NCBI GenBank assembly: GCA_963678705.1
Contig: OY783219.1
Coordinates: 13,144,001 to 13,208,000, forward strand
DNA: 64,000 nucleotides
Direction of reading: 5' to 3'
DNA from: Panorpa germanica
Lineage: Eukaryota > Arthropoda > Insecta > Mecoptera > Panorpidae
The notes below the pieces were generated by a model. The model was not told where the DNA came from, made no database searches, and saw only the letters and a program-made list of their open reading frames with translations. Positions 42,301 through 46,374 of this stretch are shown piece by piece. The translations under genes were made by a program, and so were the position numbers. The first letter of the stretch is position 1; each line of letters starts with the position of its first letter.

Positions 42301-42905
42301 GTGATCGAAGAAAATCGTTCGTACTCTTTTGTAAATTATATATTATTTAAAGTACATTGCCTTCAACATTACACCTATTTGAATCTTACCACGAATTCAT
42401 TATCAAACTGATAAATACATGTTTGATAACATTAAAAGGTTTTATTAAATAACATAATTCTCTACGTGATTCAGATGAACCTGATCGAGCTTGCAGGGTT
42501 GCCTGTCAAGACGAGCATCTTCCCCATCGTTTTTATCTCGTGAATGGACCACCAGGTTGGTTTCCATACGGAACGGATTGTAGCAACGGACGCCATAGGC
42601 AATCAACAGCCTACTGCATAAGCGGGAAATGTCTGGTATTAATACAACAAATTTTCTGAATTCTAAATGCATTAAATACTAAGAAAGATTTAAAATTTTT
42701 ACCATTAATAATAATACAGGATTTTGGAAGTGATGGTATGCCTCTGGATGATACGTCATGGCTTACTTCATCAGCTAGACCCTCCGCCTCAATATTTATG
42801 AGAATAAAAAGAAATGTAGACAACAACATATTAAGAAGAAAACCTAAATATGAAACGAGACAAGGATCACTAATAAATAGACCAATTTTTGTTCCGAATA
42901 TTTAA
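6950..42905 (+). CDS. ADAMTS-type secreted zinc metalloprotease (17 coding exons)
   Basis: Assembled from 17 GT-AG exons with consistent phases (listed separately): 3048 nt, 1015 residues. Order: hydrophobic signal peptide (about 1-20); prodomain ending at furin site RVKR (290-293); reprolysin domain with zinc motif HEIGHNLGMRHD (455-466) and Met-turn Met481; disintegrin-like region (about 505-590); one thrombospondin type 1 repeat starting WSIWGQYSECASGC (621); a long cysteine-rich region; a cysteine-free basic tail (955-1015) with RIKR (982-985). All zinc ligands and the Glu456 base are present, so it should be an active extracellular-matrix protease. Only one TSR is present, unlike multi-TSR ADAMTS proteins; of the Drosophila members, stall is the kind I would compare first, but I do not assign a symbol. 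Introns are repeat-filled, up to about 8.8 kb. Exons are markedly less AT-rich than introns. Confidence 0.92.
7522..8271 (+). mobile_element. MITE family C (TTAA-bounded), copy 1, 3' end truncated
   Basis: Begins TTAAGGAGGTACAGGACGTT and matches 41281-42046 along its length (shared ATGCTGTCTCAAAATTTTAG and GCCGGCAACGTTGCAAAT). The last terminal repeat, present in the other copy, is missing here. It lies in ADAMTS intron 1. Confidence 0.85.
8781..8950 (+). repeat. Dispersed repeat fragment
   Basis: Contains AACTCAAGAACGGCTGAACC followed by a GATTTGGCTAAAAATTGGTG-type phrase. I recognise this as a widely dispersed insect repeat, but I cannot name the family with confidence. There is no coding signal. 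Confidence 0.4.
9461..9560. other. GC-rich island in intron 1
   Basis: About 100 bp of strongly CpG- and GC-rich sequence (for example CCGCGCACCGCGCGCCGCCC at 9521-9540) in very AT-rich DNA. It includes an ATG at 9518 and a donor-like GTTAGT at about 9555, but the frame would not join exon 2 in phase. It could be a captured fragment, an alternative first exon or a regulatory island. Confidence 0.4.
9730..9930 (+). mobile_element. hAT-type terminal fragments
   Basis: Two hAT-like 5' termini sit close together: CAGTGCCGCATTAAC at 9730 and CAGTGGCGTAGCTAGG at 9853. Both are followed by GGCCCC-type runs typical of these ends. I find no matching 3' ends, so both are truncated. Confidence 0.55.
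9945..10150 (+). repeat. Dispersed repeat beginning TACAGGGTGTCCC, copy 1
   Basis: About 205 bp that recurs inverted at 36297-36505. Both share TACAGGGTGTCCCAAAATTC and AACGATAAGCGGGCAC at one end, and a run like GGTGTTTCAATTTTCGAAAG. Only one terminus is recognisable, so I cannot give a class. Confidence 0.7.
10871..12012 (+). mobile_element. DNA transposon with 24-bp terminal inverted repeats and TTA target duplication
   Basis: Ends are GGGGGCGTCCATAAATTACG (10871) and CGTAATTTATGGACGCCCCC (to 12012), each followed inward by TGAG or CTCA, and flanked by TTA on both sides (10868-10870 and 12013-12015). A 3-bp TTA duplication fits the PIF/Harbinger superfamily, though the termini alone do not prove it. 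The interior has a degraded open frame with an acidic tail (GLEWLDQNEVEGADDFTENH) ending at the TAG at about 11696. It also has an imperfect direct repeat around 11118 and 11268 (CTATCCGAACC). I see no intact transposase. Confidence 0.75.
12461..13074 (+). mobile_element. MITE family A, copy 2
   Basis: Forward orientation, about 610 bp. The start is cut within the terminal repeat (TGTGTCCTCACTTTTTAGTG) and the end is diverged (GGATACAAGCCCTTT). The middle carries the family phrases GTGCTGTGGTAATGTTTTGT and TTTAATAATTAAAGAGACAA. Confidence 0.9.
13345..13530 (-). repeat. Old, diverged relative of MITE family A
   Basis: Shares the layout of the reverse 3' half of family A: TGACGTCAT, then a line like GGATATTTAATCAAATAAAAACGCCAATAT, then AATTAACAAATCGAC. 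It is clearly more diverged than the other copies. Similar relics lie at 19637-20100 and 27845-28010. Confidence 0.5.
14550..14628 (+). CDS. ADAMTS exon 2 (prodomain)
   Basis: Follows acceptor TTTGTTTCAG and reads LNSSNLKQHLTESEYFTAFG. It ends with one base of the next codon before donor GTAAGC. The phase fits exons 1 and 3, and the sequence resembles the start of insect ADAMTS prodomains. Confidence 0.75.
14655..15232 (+). mobile_element. MITE family A, copy 3
   Basis: Forward, nearly complete (ATGGGCTTGTGACC to GGACACAAGCCCAT), with a short internal deletion after the GGTTGGTAACC phrase. It is flanked by TTA on the left and TAAT on the right. It starts 26 bp after the donor of ADAMTS exon 2. 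Confidence 0.92.
15834..16463 (-). mobile_element. MITE family A, copy 4
   Basis: Reverse orientation. It starts with a mutated terminus ATAGGCTTGTGTCCTATGTC and ends GAGGACACAAGCCCAT. It is complete, about 630 bp. Confidence 0.92.
16724..17606. mobile_element. Fold-back MITE family B (TTAA-bounded) carrying a retrotransposon insertion
   Basis: Both ends read TTAAGGTGAAACGATACTT inward. The two arms are near-complete inverted repeats, meeting around 17310-17340 on either side of a short loop, with matching blocks TTCCACTGACTTTTAAT and GCGGTTCCAACT. Another copy at 53716-55034 shows that TTAA is the duplicated target. The left arm is interrupted at 16874-17216 by a LINE 3' end. No coding capacity. 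Confidence 0.85.
16859..17231 (+). mobile_element. 5'-truncated non-LTR retrotransposon 3' end with 15-bp target duplication
   Basis: The insert 16874-17216 is flanked by exact AATCAAAATCTAAAT on both sides (16859-16873 and 17217-17231). It ends in a tail ACAATTAATAATAAT. It matches 46388-46793 closely, including a GGGCTTCGGCCC hairpin and GTAAAGCCGAAAGGCGAACA near the 3' end. The duplication length and 5' truncation are those of target-primed reverse transcription. The serine/proline-rich frame on its minus strand is a composition artefact. Confidence 0.85.
17870..18599 (+). mobile_element. hAT element relic with 8-bp target duplication
   Basis: Termini CAGTGGCGTAGCTACCG and ACGCTACGCCACTG are flanked by an exact 8-bp duplication AGAAGCAA (17862-17869 and 18600-18607), the hAT signature. 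The interior, about 17935-18465, reads as a transposase fragment with one in-frame stop near 18090: EIINPVSKAHQHKINDLQ, then MSVDLYEQLFTLKTCLKSEI to SINCK. It is an internally deleted copy of 730 bp. A second copy lies inverted at 21135-21778. Confidence 0.88.
18857..19557 (-). mobile_element. MITE family A, copy 5 (hairpin subfamily)
   Basis: Reverse and complete (ATGGGCTTGTGTCCCATG to GAGGACACAAGCCCAT). It carries the extra hairpin segment GCTATCTCTTTTATACAACA facing GCGTAAAAGAGATAGCATAT at about 19068-19110. Confidence 0.93.
19637..20100 (+). repeat. Old, diverged relative of MITE family A
   Basis: Keeps the family order: CTCATTTCTTAG, TTGATGGAGATATAGCTATT, TGACGTCACAG, AAAAGAGATGGCATCACA, ACTTTATCAATATGTAGTAT. 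Divergence is high throughout, and the termini read TTGTGAACTC and GTGGTTACAAACC. It lies head to tail with the younger copy 6. Confidence 0.6.
20106..20746 (+). mobile_element. MITE family A, copy 6
   Basis: Forward, complete, about 640 bp, from ATGGGCTTGTGTCCTC to GGACACAAGCCCAT. It is a good reference copy for the family. Confidence 0.94.
21135..21778 (-). mobile_element. hAT element relic, second copy (one end lost)
   Basis: Starts CAGTGACGTAGCGTGCCTTA, the inverted 3' end of the 17870-18599 element. It contains the same transposase remnant on the minus strand. It stops at GATACGGCGGTAAC, about 10 bp short of the expected terminus, so one end is truncated. Confidence 0.85.
21797..22271 (-). 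mobile_element. MITE family I (AAGGCCCTCCG ends), copy 1, truncated
   Basis: Shares with 40071-40592 the long inverted arms AACTGTGTTGTTAGTGAGAG and CTCTCACTAACAACACAGTT. It also shares an internal stretch containing TTTTCAATAGTATTCGTAAA. Orientation is opposite to the 40 kb copy. The left terminus is missing, and the right end is GTGCGGAGGGCCTAA. Confidence 0.8.
22272..23040. other. Intron 2 DNA without supported gene
   Basis: A 72-codon open frame at 22737-22955 follows an acceptor-like TTTCTTTACAG. It has no recognisable motif and no compatible phase with the ADAMTS exons, so I do not call it a gene. Confidence 0.35.
23047..23170 (-). mobile_element. Non-LTR retrotransposon 3' UTR fragment
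   Basis: A poly-T run followed by TTTCACGGGCTTCCTAGGTA and a TTTATCGCCCCTAAT-type phrase matches the 3' end of the minus-strand LINE at 24384-25060. This copy is short and 5' truncated. Confidence 0.65.
23380..23684 (+). CDS. ADAMTS exon 3 (prodomain)
   Basis: Acceptor TATTTGCAG; donor GTAAGT after GGC GGC GTT, phase 0. Contains LHLHPSQPLLDPHFLFVQRW and CYYRSMEAALSMCGGV, both typical of the ADAMTS propeptide, plus a basic KKRSRR run. Without exon 3 the frame is not continuous from exon 2. Confidence 0.88.
23842..23935. mobile_element. MITE family B, minimal palindromic copy
   Basis: Starts TTAAGGTGAAACGATACTTG, runs through GCGAAATATAGATGGCAAT, then turns directly into the inverted ATCGCCATCTATATTTCGGC. 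This leaves the two arm tips almost back to back, and the far terminus is diverged. Confidence 0.7.
24384..25060 (-). pseudogene. Non-LTR retrotransposon ORF2 C-terminus (RNase H end and zinc knuckle), 5' truncated
   Basis: The minus-strand frame 24996-24523 gives VWIPAHKGITGNEKAKDVA, the last RNase H block, and later CNCGEGVADPDHLIFQC, the zinc-finger-like CxC...H...C motif at the end of I/R1-type ORF2. It is followed by a short 3' UTR and a poly-A that reads as poly-T at 24384 on the plus strand. The frame is open for 157 codons, so the insertion is fairly young, but the polymerase part is absent. It stops about 70 bp before ADAMTS exon 4. Confidence 0.85.
25131..25538 (+). CDS. ADAMTS exon 4 (prodomain end, furin site, start of protease)
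   Basis: Acceptor TTTTTTACAG; donor GTAAGT after AAT GGA, phase 0. Encodes the furin site RVKR at 25395-25406, followed by APPSIMHVETAVFIDRELYQ, the start of the reprolysin domain. NYCPSHGRQGDN upstream is a plausible cysteine-switch segment. Confidence 0.93.
25539..26217. other. Intron 4 DNA without recognisable element
   Basis: No coding or repeat signal that I can name before the partial MITE at 26218. Confidence 0.4.
26218..26579 (-). mobile_element. MITE family A, copy 7 (partial)
   Basis: Reverse orientation, missing the first third and an internal segment after GGAACAATCAAATTCCAG. It ends GAGGACACAAGCCCAT. Confidence 0.88.
26718..26979 (+). CDS. ADAMTS exon 5 (protease domain)
   Basis: Acceptor ATTGCAG; donor GTTAGT leaving one base, phase 1. 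Encodes VQLLYHDTSLGHPVNFLLKR and FCGWQRIENPPDDSDPVHWD, strongly conserved in ADAMTS catalytic domains. Confidence 0.93.
27129..27716 (+). mobile_element. MITE family A, copy 8
   Basis: Forward and near-complete. The left end is ATGGACTTGTGTCCTC (one mismatch) and the right end GGACACAAGCCCAT. A small deletion follows TTAATATCTCTTA. Confidence 0.93.
27845..28010 (-). repeat. Old, diverged relative of MITE family A
   Basis: Similar to the relic at 13345-13530: ATATTACGCAGTAA, AAAAACGCCGCTATACATC, AATTAACAAATCGATACC. It is immediately followed by the young copy 9. Confidence 0.45.
28028..28655 (-). mobile_element. MITE family A, copy 9, next to exon 6
   Basis: Reverse and complete (ATGGGCTTGTGTCCTATG to GAGGACTCAAGCCCAT). 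It ends 44 bp before ADAMTS exon 6, so any branch point in the remaining 44 bp is very close to transposon sequence. Confidence 0.94.
28700..28805 (+). CDS. ADAMTS exon 6 (first half of zinc motif)
   Basis: Acceptor CCTTTACAG; encodes LAPVGGMCTTTSSCTVNEGR and VVAHEIGH. It ends with two bases (AA) of the Asn codon before donor GTATAA. Confidence 0.93.
28879..29013 (+). CDS. ADAMTS exon 7 (second half of zinc motif, Met-turn)
   Basis: Acceptor AATACCAG; the first base completes Asn460, then LGMRHDGPSADNECDPSSYI and the Met-turn MSP. Donor GTAAGA, phase 2. The intron before it is only 73 bp. Confidence 0.93.
29165..29470 (+). mobile_element. MITE family D (CCCTACAAACAA ends), copy 1
   Basis: Ends CCCTACAAACAATTTTGATC and inverted AAATTATTTGTAGGG. 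It is a deletion version (306 bp) of 30766-31331, in opposite orientation. It contains a poly-C run near 29308. Confidence 0.85.
29471..30765. repeat. Low-complexity AT region with (TA)n and a duplicated 150-bp unit
   Basis: Long (TA)n runs lie at about 30173-30245 and 30343-30395. Between and after them a unit of about 110 bp is repeated (for example ATTTATAAAGTAATATTAA and CGGAAGTAGTGGTT at about 30270-30340 and 30405-30496). The two MITE D copies flank this block. No gene. Confidence 0.75.
30766..31331 (-). mobile_element. MITE family D, copy 2
   Basis: 566 bp, from CCCTACAAACAATTTGTCG to AAAATTGTTTGTAGGG. It matches the 29.2 kb copy in reverse, including the block GTAATGTCACACTAATGTCT and the TTCCGGCCGG palindrome region. 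The interior is longer than in copy 1 and has no intact frame. Confidence 0.85.
31740..32215. repeat. ATCGAT/AATCGA-rich low-complexity stretch
   Basis: Dense, mostly palindromic repetitions of ATCGAT, AATCGA and TCGATT, for example ATCGATTATTCGATTAATCG near 32176. It could be the ends of an old element, but I cannot define termini. Confidence 0.5.
32276..32382 (+). CDS. ADAMTS exon 8 (end of protease, start of disintegrin-like region)
   Basis: Acceptor TGATAATAG; the first base completes Asp505. Encodes SSQSRCLLDHGSSAGPLDHS and ALPGERFNADQQ, an ADAMTS hallmark. Donor GTAAGT after one base, phase 1. Confidence 0.88.
32760..32917 (+). other. Short open stretch and solo MITE A terminus
   Basis: An open frame from ATG 32762 (MASTKQQLFRMVCCHQKL) has no recognisable motif. 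At 32884 a lone ATGGGCTTGTGTTTG is an orphan family A terminus, 34 bp before the full copy 10. It suggests a nested or abortive insertion. Confidence 0.4.
32918..33551 (-). mobile_element. MITE family A, copy 10
   Basis: Reverse and complete (ATGGGCTTGTGTCCTATG to GAGGACACAAGCTCAT). Its right end directly abuts the ebony-like gene fragment. Confidence 0.93.
33548..34140 (-). pseudogene. ebony-like: Ebony-like (beta-alanyl-amine synthase) fragment, two distant parts fused
   Basis: Minus strand. 34138-33943 reads LGDPKGIAAVARNQ, WVWSGEPLAVSLAQEFFNYF and NFYGSTEVMGDVT, the middle of the NRPS-like adenylation domain of Ebony. It then runs, with a frameshift and no intron, into about 33957-33548 (QLREQGYFIGITNF ... 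VALNYDARDEAEV), which looks like part of the C-terminal acyltransferase region. Several hundred residues normally lie between these parts, so this is an internally deleted, non-functional copy. Ebony couples beta-alanine to dopamine and histamine. The fragment lies antisense inside ADAMTS intron 8, between a MITE end and LINE debris. I recognise the family from motifs; no alignment was run. Confidence 0.72.
34200..34640 (-). mobile_element. Degraded LINE ORF2 C-terminus
   Basis: The pyrimidine-rich plus strand is the complement of a degraded LINE tail. Minus-strand phrases are YLKEKNMITRGMGRFSKGNK and, shifted, CTVCKG, with a SDIGELL-type stretch. These resemble the ARFRxGN...C.xC segment of insect CR1-like LINEs. 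Many frameshifts. Confidence 0.55.
34697..34839 (+). CDS. ADAMTS exon 9 (disintegrin-like region)
   Basis: Acceptor TTGATTTAG; two bases complete a Cys codon. Encodes MLKYGPGSGHSMMQPKEDIC and GTHCGQSM. Donor GTGGGC is weak, but the next exon continues exactly with WCRGGHC, the expected motif. Confidence 0.87.
35038..35258 (+). CDS. ADAMTS exon 10 (cysteine motif and TSP1 repeat)
   Basis: Acceptor TCTTTTCAG; encodes WCRGGHCIPRG then the thrombospondin type 1 repeat start WSIWGQYSECASGCLFGQDG. The repeat has a long glycine/aspartate insert before RMATRRCNN. Donor GTAATA, phase 2. Confidence 0.92.
35880..35946 (+). CDS. ADAMTS exon 11 (TSP1 end)
   Basis: Acceptor TAATTGCAG; one base completes Arg, then VEDGGRSCNGADRKYQTC, the second half of the TSP1 repeat. 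Donor GTATGA, phase 0. Confidence 0.9.
36297..36505 (-). repeat. Dispersed repeat beginning TACAGGGTGTCCC, copy 2
   Basis: Inverted copy of 9945-10150. It ends ATTTTGGGACACCCTGTA and contains a long poly-T. It ends 38 bp before ADAMTS exon 12. Confidence 0.75.
36544..36658 (+). CDS. ADAMTS exon 12 (cysteine-rich region)
   Basis: Acceptor ATATATTTCAG; encodes CRNVPRLTVQEFSDEICNRE. Donor GTAAGT, phase 1. Confidence 0.9.
36826..36974 (+). CDS. ADAMTS exon 13 (cysteine-rich region)
   Basis: Acceptor TATTCTACAG; encodes ADACVVWCRKRNGGTKSRGW, LPDGTVC and SYCINGRCE, typical of the ADAMTS cysteine-rich region. Donor GTAATA, phase 0. Confidence 0.92.
37152..38320. mobile_element. TIR element (TACAGGGTGTTTGGTAGC ends) with nested MITE A
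   Basis: Both ends read TACAGGGTGTTTGGTAGCAA inward, continuing GGTGCAAA(A)CC. About 1.17 kb in total, of which 459 bp (37815-38273) is a later MITE A insertion. The flank is TA-rich, so a TA duplication is possible but not distinguishable. The interior shows no transposase. Confidence 0.8.
37815..38273 (+). mobile_element. MITE family A, copy 11 (internal deletion)
   Basis: Forward (left end TGGGCTTGTGTCCTC, right end GGACACAAGCCCA). About 180-200 bp is missing between AATCAAGTCAAA and TGCACTTGGAATGTG. It is nested in the 37152-38320 element. Confidence 0.92.
38554..38826 (+). CDS. ADAMTS exon 14 (cysteine-rich region)
   Basis: Acceptor CATTTTGCAG; encodes EFHCKHYDKNHKFILSSDMC and LQNGGCHYNCIEGGSG. 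Donor GTAAGT after AAA, phase 0; an earlier GTAAAT is the weaker alternative. Confidence 0.9.
38958..39733 (+). mobile_element. MITE family A, copy 12, with internal microsatellite
   Basis: Forward; the left terminus is lost (starts GTCCTCATTTTTTTGTGG) and the right end is GCACACAAGCCCAT. A (AAT)n/(TA)n microsatellite at about 39298-39440 has grown within it, and it carries the AAAGAGATAGCAAC hairpin of the subfamily. Confidence 0.9.
40071..40592 (+). mobile_element. MITE family I (AAGGCCCTCCG ends), copy 2, complete
   Basis: Ends TAAGGCCCTCCGAACACG and GTGCGGAGGGCCTTA, with inner inverted arms TGTGTTGTTAGTGAGAGAAC and GTTCTCTCACTAACAACACA. The TA at each end could be the target duplication. 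No coding capacity. About 520 bp. Confidence 0.87.
40728..40839 (+). CDS. ADAMTS exon 15
   Basis: Acceptor TTATGATCAG; encodes DCARILTPLEHATNICSNYK and LSGLGMQISPTR. Donor GTCAGT, phase 1. Confidence 0.88.
40918..42285. mobile_element. TIR element (GTACA...GCGACAT ends) with nested MITE C
   Basis: The left end GTGCGACATAAACATGCGAC with ATCCAACATTT is mirrored at 42245-42285 by AAATGTTGAATGTCGCATGT and TAAGTCGCAC. The outermost bases are diverged, so the limits are approximate. It is interrupted by MITE C at 41281-42046. Confidence 0.6.
41281..42046 (+). mobile_element. MITE family C (TTAA-bounded), copy 2, complete
   Basis: TTAAAGAGGTATAGGACGTT to ACGTCCTGTACCTCCTTAA: terminal repeats of about 19 bp within TTAA on both sides. 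Closely similar to 7522-8271 over its length. Confidence 0.88.
42475..42635 (+). CDS. ADAMTS exon 16
   Basis: Acceptor TGATTCAG; encodes DEPDRACRVACQDEHLPHRF, PYGTDCSNG and AYCISGKCL. Donor GTATTA, phase 0. Confidence 0.9.
42720..42905 (+). CDS. ADAMTS exon 17 (C-terminal basic tail and stop)
   Basis: Acceptor AATAATACAG; encodes DFGSDGMPLDDTSWLTSSAR then the furin-like RIKR and a basic tail, stop TAA at 42903-42905. The exon has no cysteine. Confidence 0.87.
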   Translation, partial: DFGSDGMPLDDTSWLTSSARPSASIFMRIKRNVDNNILRRKPKYETRQGSLINRPIFVPNI

Positions 42906-42913
42906 ATTTAAAA

Positions 42914-44578
42914 GTGAGTTGGCAAAATTGTGTTTTTTAGTAGTTTTCTTAATTCTAAGAAATGGTACTGTAAAAAAATGATTTCAGAATGGAGCGAAAG
43001 TTCTATTCAATGAATTAATTTCTATCCAATCATTTCATTTAATATTCTGATTAATTTCAAAATATGTACATAAAGCTGTTGCATTTATTTATTTAGAATT
43101 TTTTCTGAGTAGACATTACATTCTTCTATATTTGAATTAAGCCACACTTCACTTAAAATTCCAACATTATTCCAAAAATTATTTTTTTATCTTTGTTTCG
43201 TTCTATCTCCTCTTTCTCTTTCCATCTTCTCTGTGCCTCCGCTATCCATCTACTACCTTCAATATCTGCTCTCAATAATTCATCAATCTTCTTTTCGCCC
43301 ACTATCCTGAATTTGCATTCCCTTCTCATATGTTACAATCTCTCTTCTTTTGTTTTACACATTCCTATGACTCTTTCCTTCATTACTTCCCAATACTTAA
43401 TTTCCTTCCTTCATTTGAATTCTAATTCTCGCAATTCTCTTTGTATGCTTTGTGTGTTTTTTTTGTTTACGTAACTCGGTAATTCTCTCTCCCAGATTCT
43501 GTGTATCATTGTGCTTCGCCTGATCAATTTTCGCCATCGTTTTCTACTGCTCTCCACAATTATCTCTCTAAAGTCAACCTCTTCATTTTTTTCTTTCTCT
43601 TTTTTTCTCTCTGCCTTTTCTACTCCCACTCCATTCCTTTCATAGAATTCTTTTCTCCATTTTATTGTAATGCCTTATTCTTTCGCTTTAAATCATTAAA
43701 CTACATATCATTTTGCTTCATTACATTTTGTGATCCCTATTTTATTTACCCATTCTCGCTCTTTCCAAAAGAAAAAAAGAAAAGTACAAACAAAACAAAC
43801 ATATTTAAACTCCTACTGCTTCTCTCCTCCTTGCTACTCTCCCTCCTGTTTCTCCCTCCCTTCTGTCTCTGCCATTCCTTCTCTTTCCTCGCTCCTTCTC
43901 TGTATCTCCGCCATCCACCTCTTCTCTTCACTGCCTACCTTCAATAACTGCTCTATACTCTTTTCACTTTTACACTTTTCTCATATGAATACTTAATATG
44001 CTCCAGCGTTTCTATCTCTCTCCAGGACACCTTGTAATCCTTTCCTCTCTGTTTTCGTAGTGTCTGCTGTTTTTCTCTATGTTTCCCAATCTAAATCTTG
44101 CTATTCTTCTTATGTTCCATGTCTCCTTTTCTTGTCTATATTCCGATATCTCCCTCTCCCAAATCCTCTTGTATCCATTCCATTCTTTCCTGTTGCTGTA
44201 TCTCTCTGTCTCCGCTTCTTAGCTCCTTTTCCACGCTTGTGCCATCTTCTGTCGCCATTCAGTTCAAACATATTTATACATATTTTATAGTGTAGGTTTC
44301 GCGAAGGTTTCACGATCATACGATCCGATTCGTATTTAGATACATTGTTTTTTCAAGAAAAGTTGAATATTACTTGAATCAGTTTTACAGTTCCACATTT
44401 CATGCAGACAGATTCAGATTCGACACAGATTCAAGTGATATTAAATTTTTCTTGAACAAACTATTTGTACCTATCTGCATCTCTTGTAACTATCTGGTCG
44501 TGTAAACTAGACAACATGAAGAACAATCTATAAATAGTTCGAAATATTTTGAATTGTTTATTTCCATTTTATTTTCAG
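42914..44578 (+). other. Probable intron in the ADAMTS 3' UTR
   Basis: Nine bases after the stop codon, GTGAGT at 42914 is a good donor, and TCCATTTTATTTTCAG ending at 44578 is a good acceptor. The sequence after it has polyadenylation signals. An alternative is that exon 17 simply reads through and the signals belong to something else. Confidence 0.5.
43190..44320 (-). mobile_element. Cluster of antisense LINE ORF2 C-terminal fragments
   Basis: The pyrimidine-rich plus strand hides minus-strand LINE tails: GEKKIDELLRADIEGSRWIA with EAQRRWKEKEE near 43225-43290, and SIEQLLKVGSEEKRWMAEIQ near 43890-43970. These match LLKGGSERKRWMAEVVRRKE in the LINE end at 46392-46469. Several frames of 60-150 codons on either strand come only from this biased composition. 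At least two truncated copies are present. Confidence 0.65.
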
Positions 44579-44720
44579 GTTGGACAACTACAAATTTGAA
44601 AGCATCCTTCCTACATCGATACAAGATTAATTCAAAATAAATGTATACGTGTAACTTTATACGAGTAAAGCAACTACATATGTATCTATATTATTAATAA
44701 AATTTATACGCAATAATCCT
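44579..44720 (+). other. Probable terminal 3' UTR exon with polyadenylation signals
   Basis: Starts after the acceptor at 44578. AATAAA occurs at 44636-44641 and 44696-44701. The ADAMTS transcript would end shortly after one of these. Confidence 0.5.
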
Positions 44721-45180
44721 ACGAATTTTTATTAGTTACCTTTTTAATTCTTTATGATATATACTATGTTTTGCCAATTCCTGCTATTTCCTTGCATGTT
44801 AGAATTTTTTCATTATATTTTCTATGATATCTAAAGAAGGATATTTCCAAATGCAAATAATCAGAGAAACTTTACTTTATTTCGAATTGAATTGAATAAT
44901 GTACTTATTCTAATCCGGTCAAAATAAACAATAAAATATGGATAAATTAGCTATAATTCGCATAGAGGTGAAAGCTGGTATACACCTTGGGGACATTATT
45001 ACACCTCGCACAACTGCAAAAAAAAGTTATTCAATGTCAAAAGTCAGTAAAAATGTTTTTTCCAATTTTTCCGGTAAACGGTAAGATTTATCATAAAAAT
45101 AGATCAGACCAAAGTTGTAGATCATGAAATTATCTACAAAAATTGTTCTTATACTTTTTTTTTCTAAGAATCACCATTCC

Positions 45181-45600
45181 TTCACCGCTATATTAAAGTG
45201 AAAAAGACACAATTGGTATTACTGCAAGTATAAAAAATATAAAAGTTAATAATGATTTCAATTTCATATTATATATGGCAGCACTTGTGTGAACAAATGT
45301 GCACGTTAAAAAAATTATTTACTAACTTTTAACGATATATTTGTATGTAAAACATTATTTTTTTGTATAAGATTTCACTTTACCCCCTCTTTCCCCCCTC
45401 TAAAGTTATTTTAAAGTAACAGAAATGTTCTCATTTTTTTAAATTTTAATTTTCTACATCCTTCAACACTATATTTGAGTAAAAAAGACATAGTTGGTAC
45501 TACTGCAAGTATAAAAAATATAAAAGTTACAAATTATTTTAATTTCTTTTTATATATGGCAGCACTTGTGTGAACAAATGTGCACGTTAAAATAAAAAAA
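45181..45600 (+). repeat. Direct repeat, period about 280 bp
   Basis: The phrases CTGCAAGTATAAAAAATATA and GGCAGCACTTGTGTGAACAA occur at about 45220 and 45280, and again at about 45500 and 45556. A third partial unit (AACTTTTAACGATATATTTG) follows the insertions at 46802; it is the continuation of the second unit, split by the Tc1-like element and LINE. Confidence 0.75.
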
Positions 45601-45610
45601 ATATTATTTA

Positions 45611-46374
45611 GATCGGCGATGAGTCATACTTTTAAAGTTCAGCTGCATAAAGCTACGACACATTCAAAAAGCATTGTCTCACTCTTATTACTATTATATA
45701 TATGGGTATTGACTTAGTACAGGCCAACTGTAAAGAATTTTATATCAAAAACATTGACACAGATAAACTGAAAAATGAAAATGTTTTATACATGTGGCAA
45801 GAATCGTTAAACAGTGTGGATGTGGCATATTGTACAAATTGCATAAAGACTGAGGAAAACAAGATGTTGCTATGCTGAGATATTATAAAGAATCATGACC
45901 GAAGATTTTTTTCTTATACAGATAGCCACTTCACACATGTTTTATTATTATAAGTGCATAATCAATTTAATTGTGATAACAATCTACCAAGGGACTAAAT
46001 ACGAAGAAACAGCAGCCATCATTAATAATTGCATATTATATTATAAACAATTATATAAAGAGACATAAATAAAGAATTAACTTTTACTCAGTTATTTACA
46101 AAAATAACATGCATTGCAAATATTTCAATATGTATAAATATTAATTAATAAATAAGAAGTGCATGACAATTAAATCTTTAATAAGTCAATTTAGTAAAAA
46201 ATAAGTAATTTCAATATAAATAATTTCTAAACATATTCGTACATATACATAGTTTTTTTAAATTATTTCACAATAACTCTCATAAATAAAATATATTTTG
46301 CTATATAATAAGCGAAATACGTTCATCAGGCATTTCCTAGGCGTACGTCATCGCCGATCTATCGTAACTTTGAC
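45611..46374 (+). mobile_element. Tc1/mariner-like element, deletion derivative (copy 1)
   Basis: The right end CGATCTATCGTAACTTTGAC is followed by TA. The left end begins at GATCGGCGATGAG, lacking about 15 outer bases. Frame 45702-45878 gives MGIDLVQANCKEFYIKNIDT and VAYCTNCIKTEENKMLLC, a 58-residue transposase C-terminal remnant. It is the inverse of 50558-52918. Confidence 0.8.

Noticed and set aside
43501..43947. 148-codon plus-strand frame rich in Ser, Leu and Phe
   Set aside because: Pyrimidine-rich complement of degraded LINE tails; overlapping frames are open on both strands.
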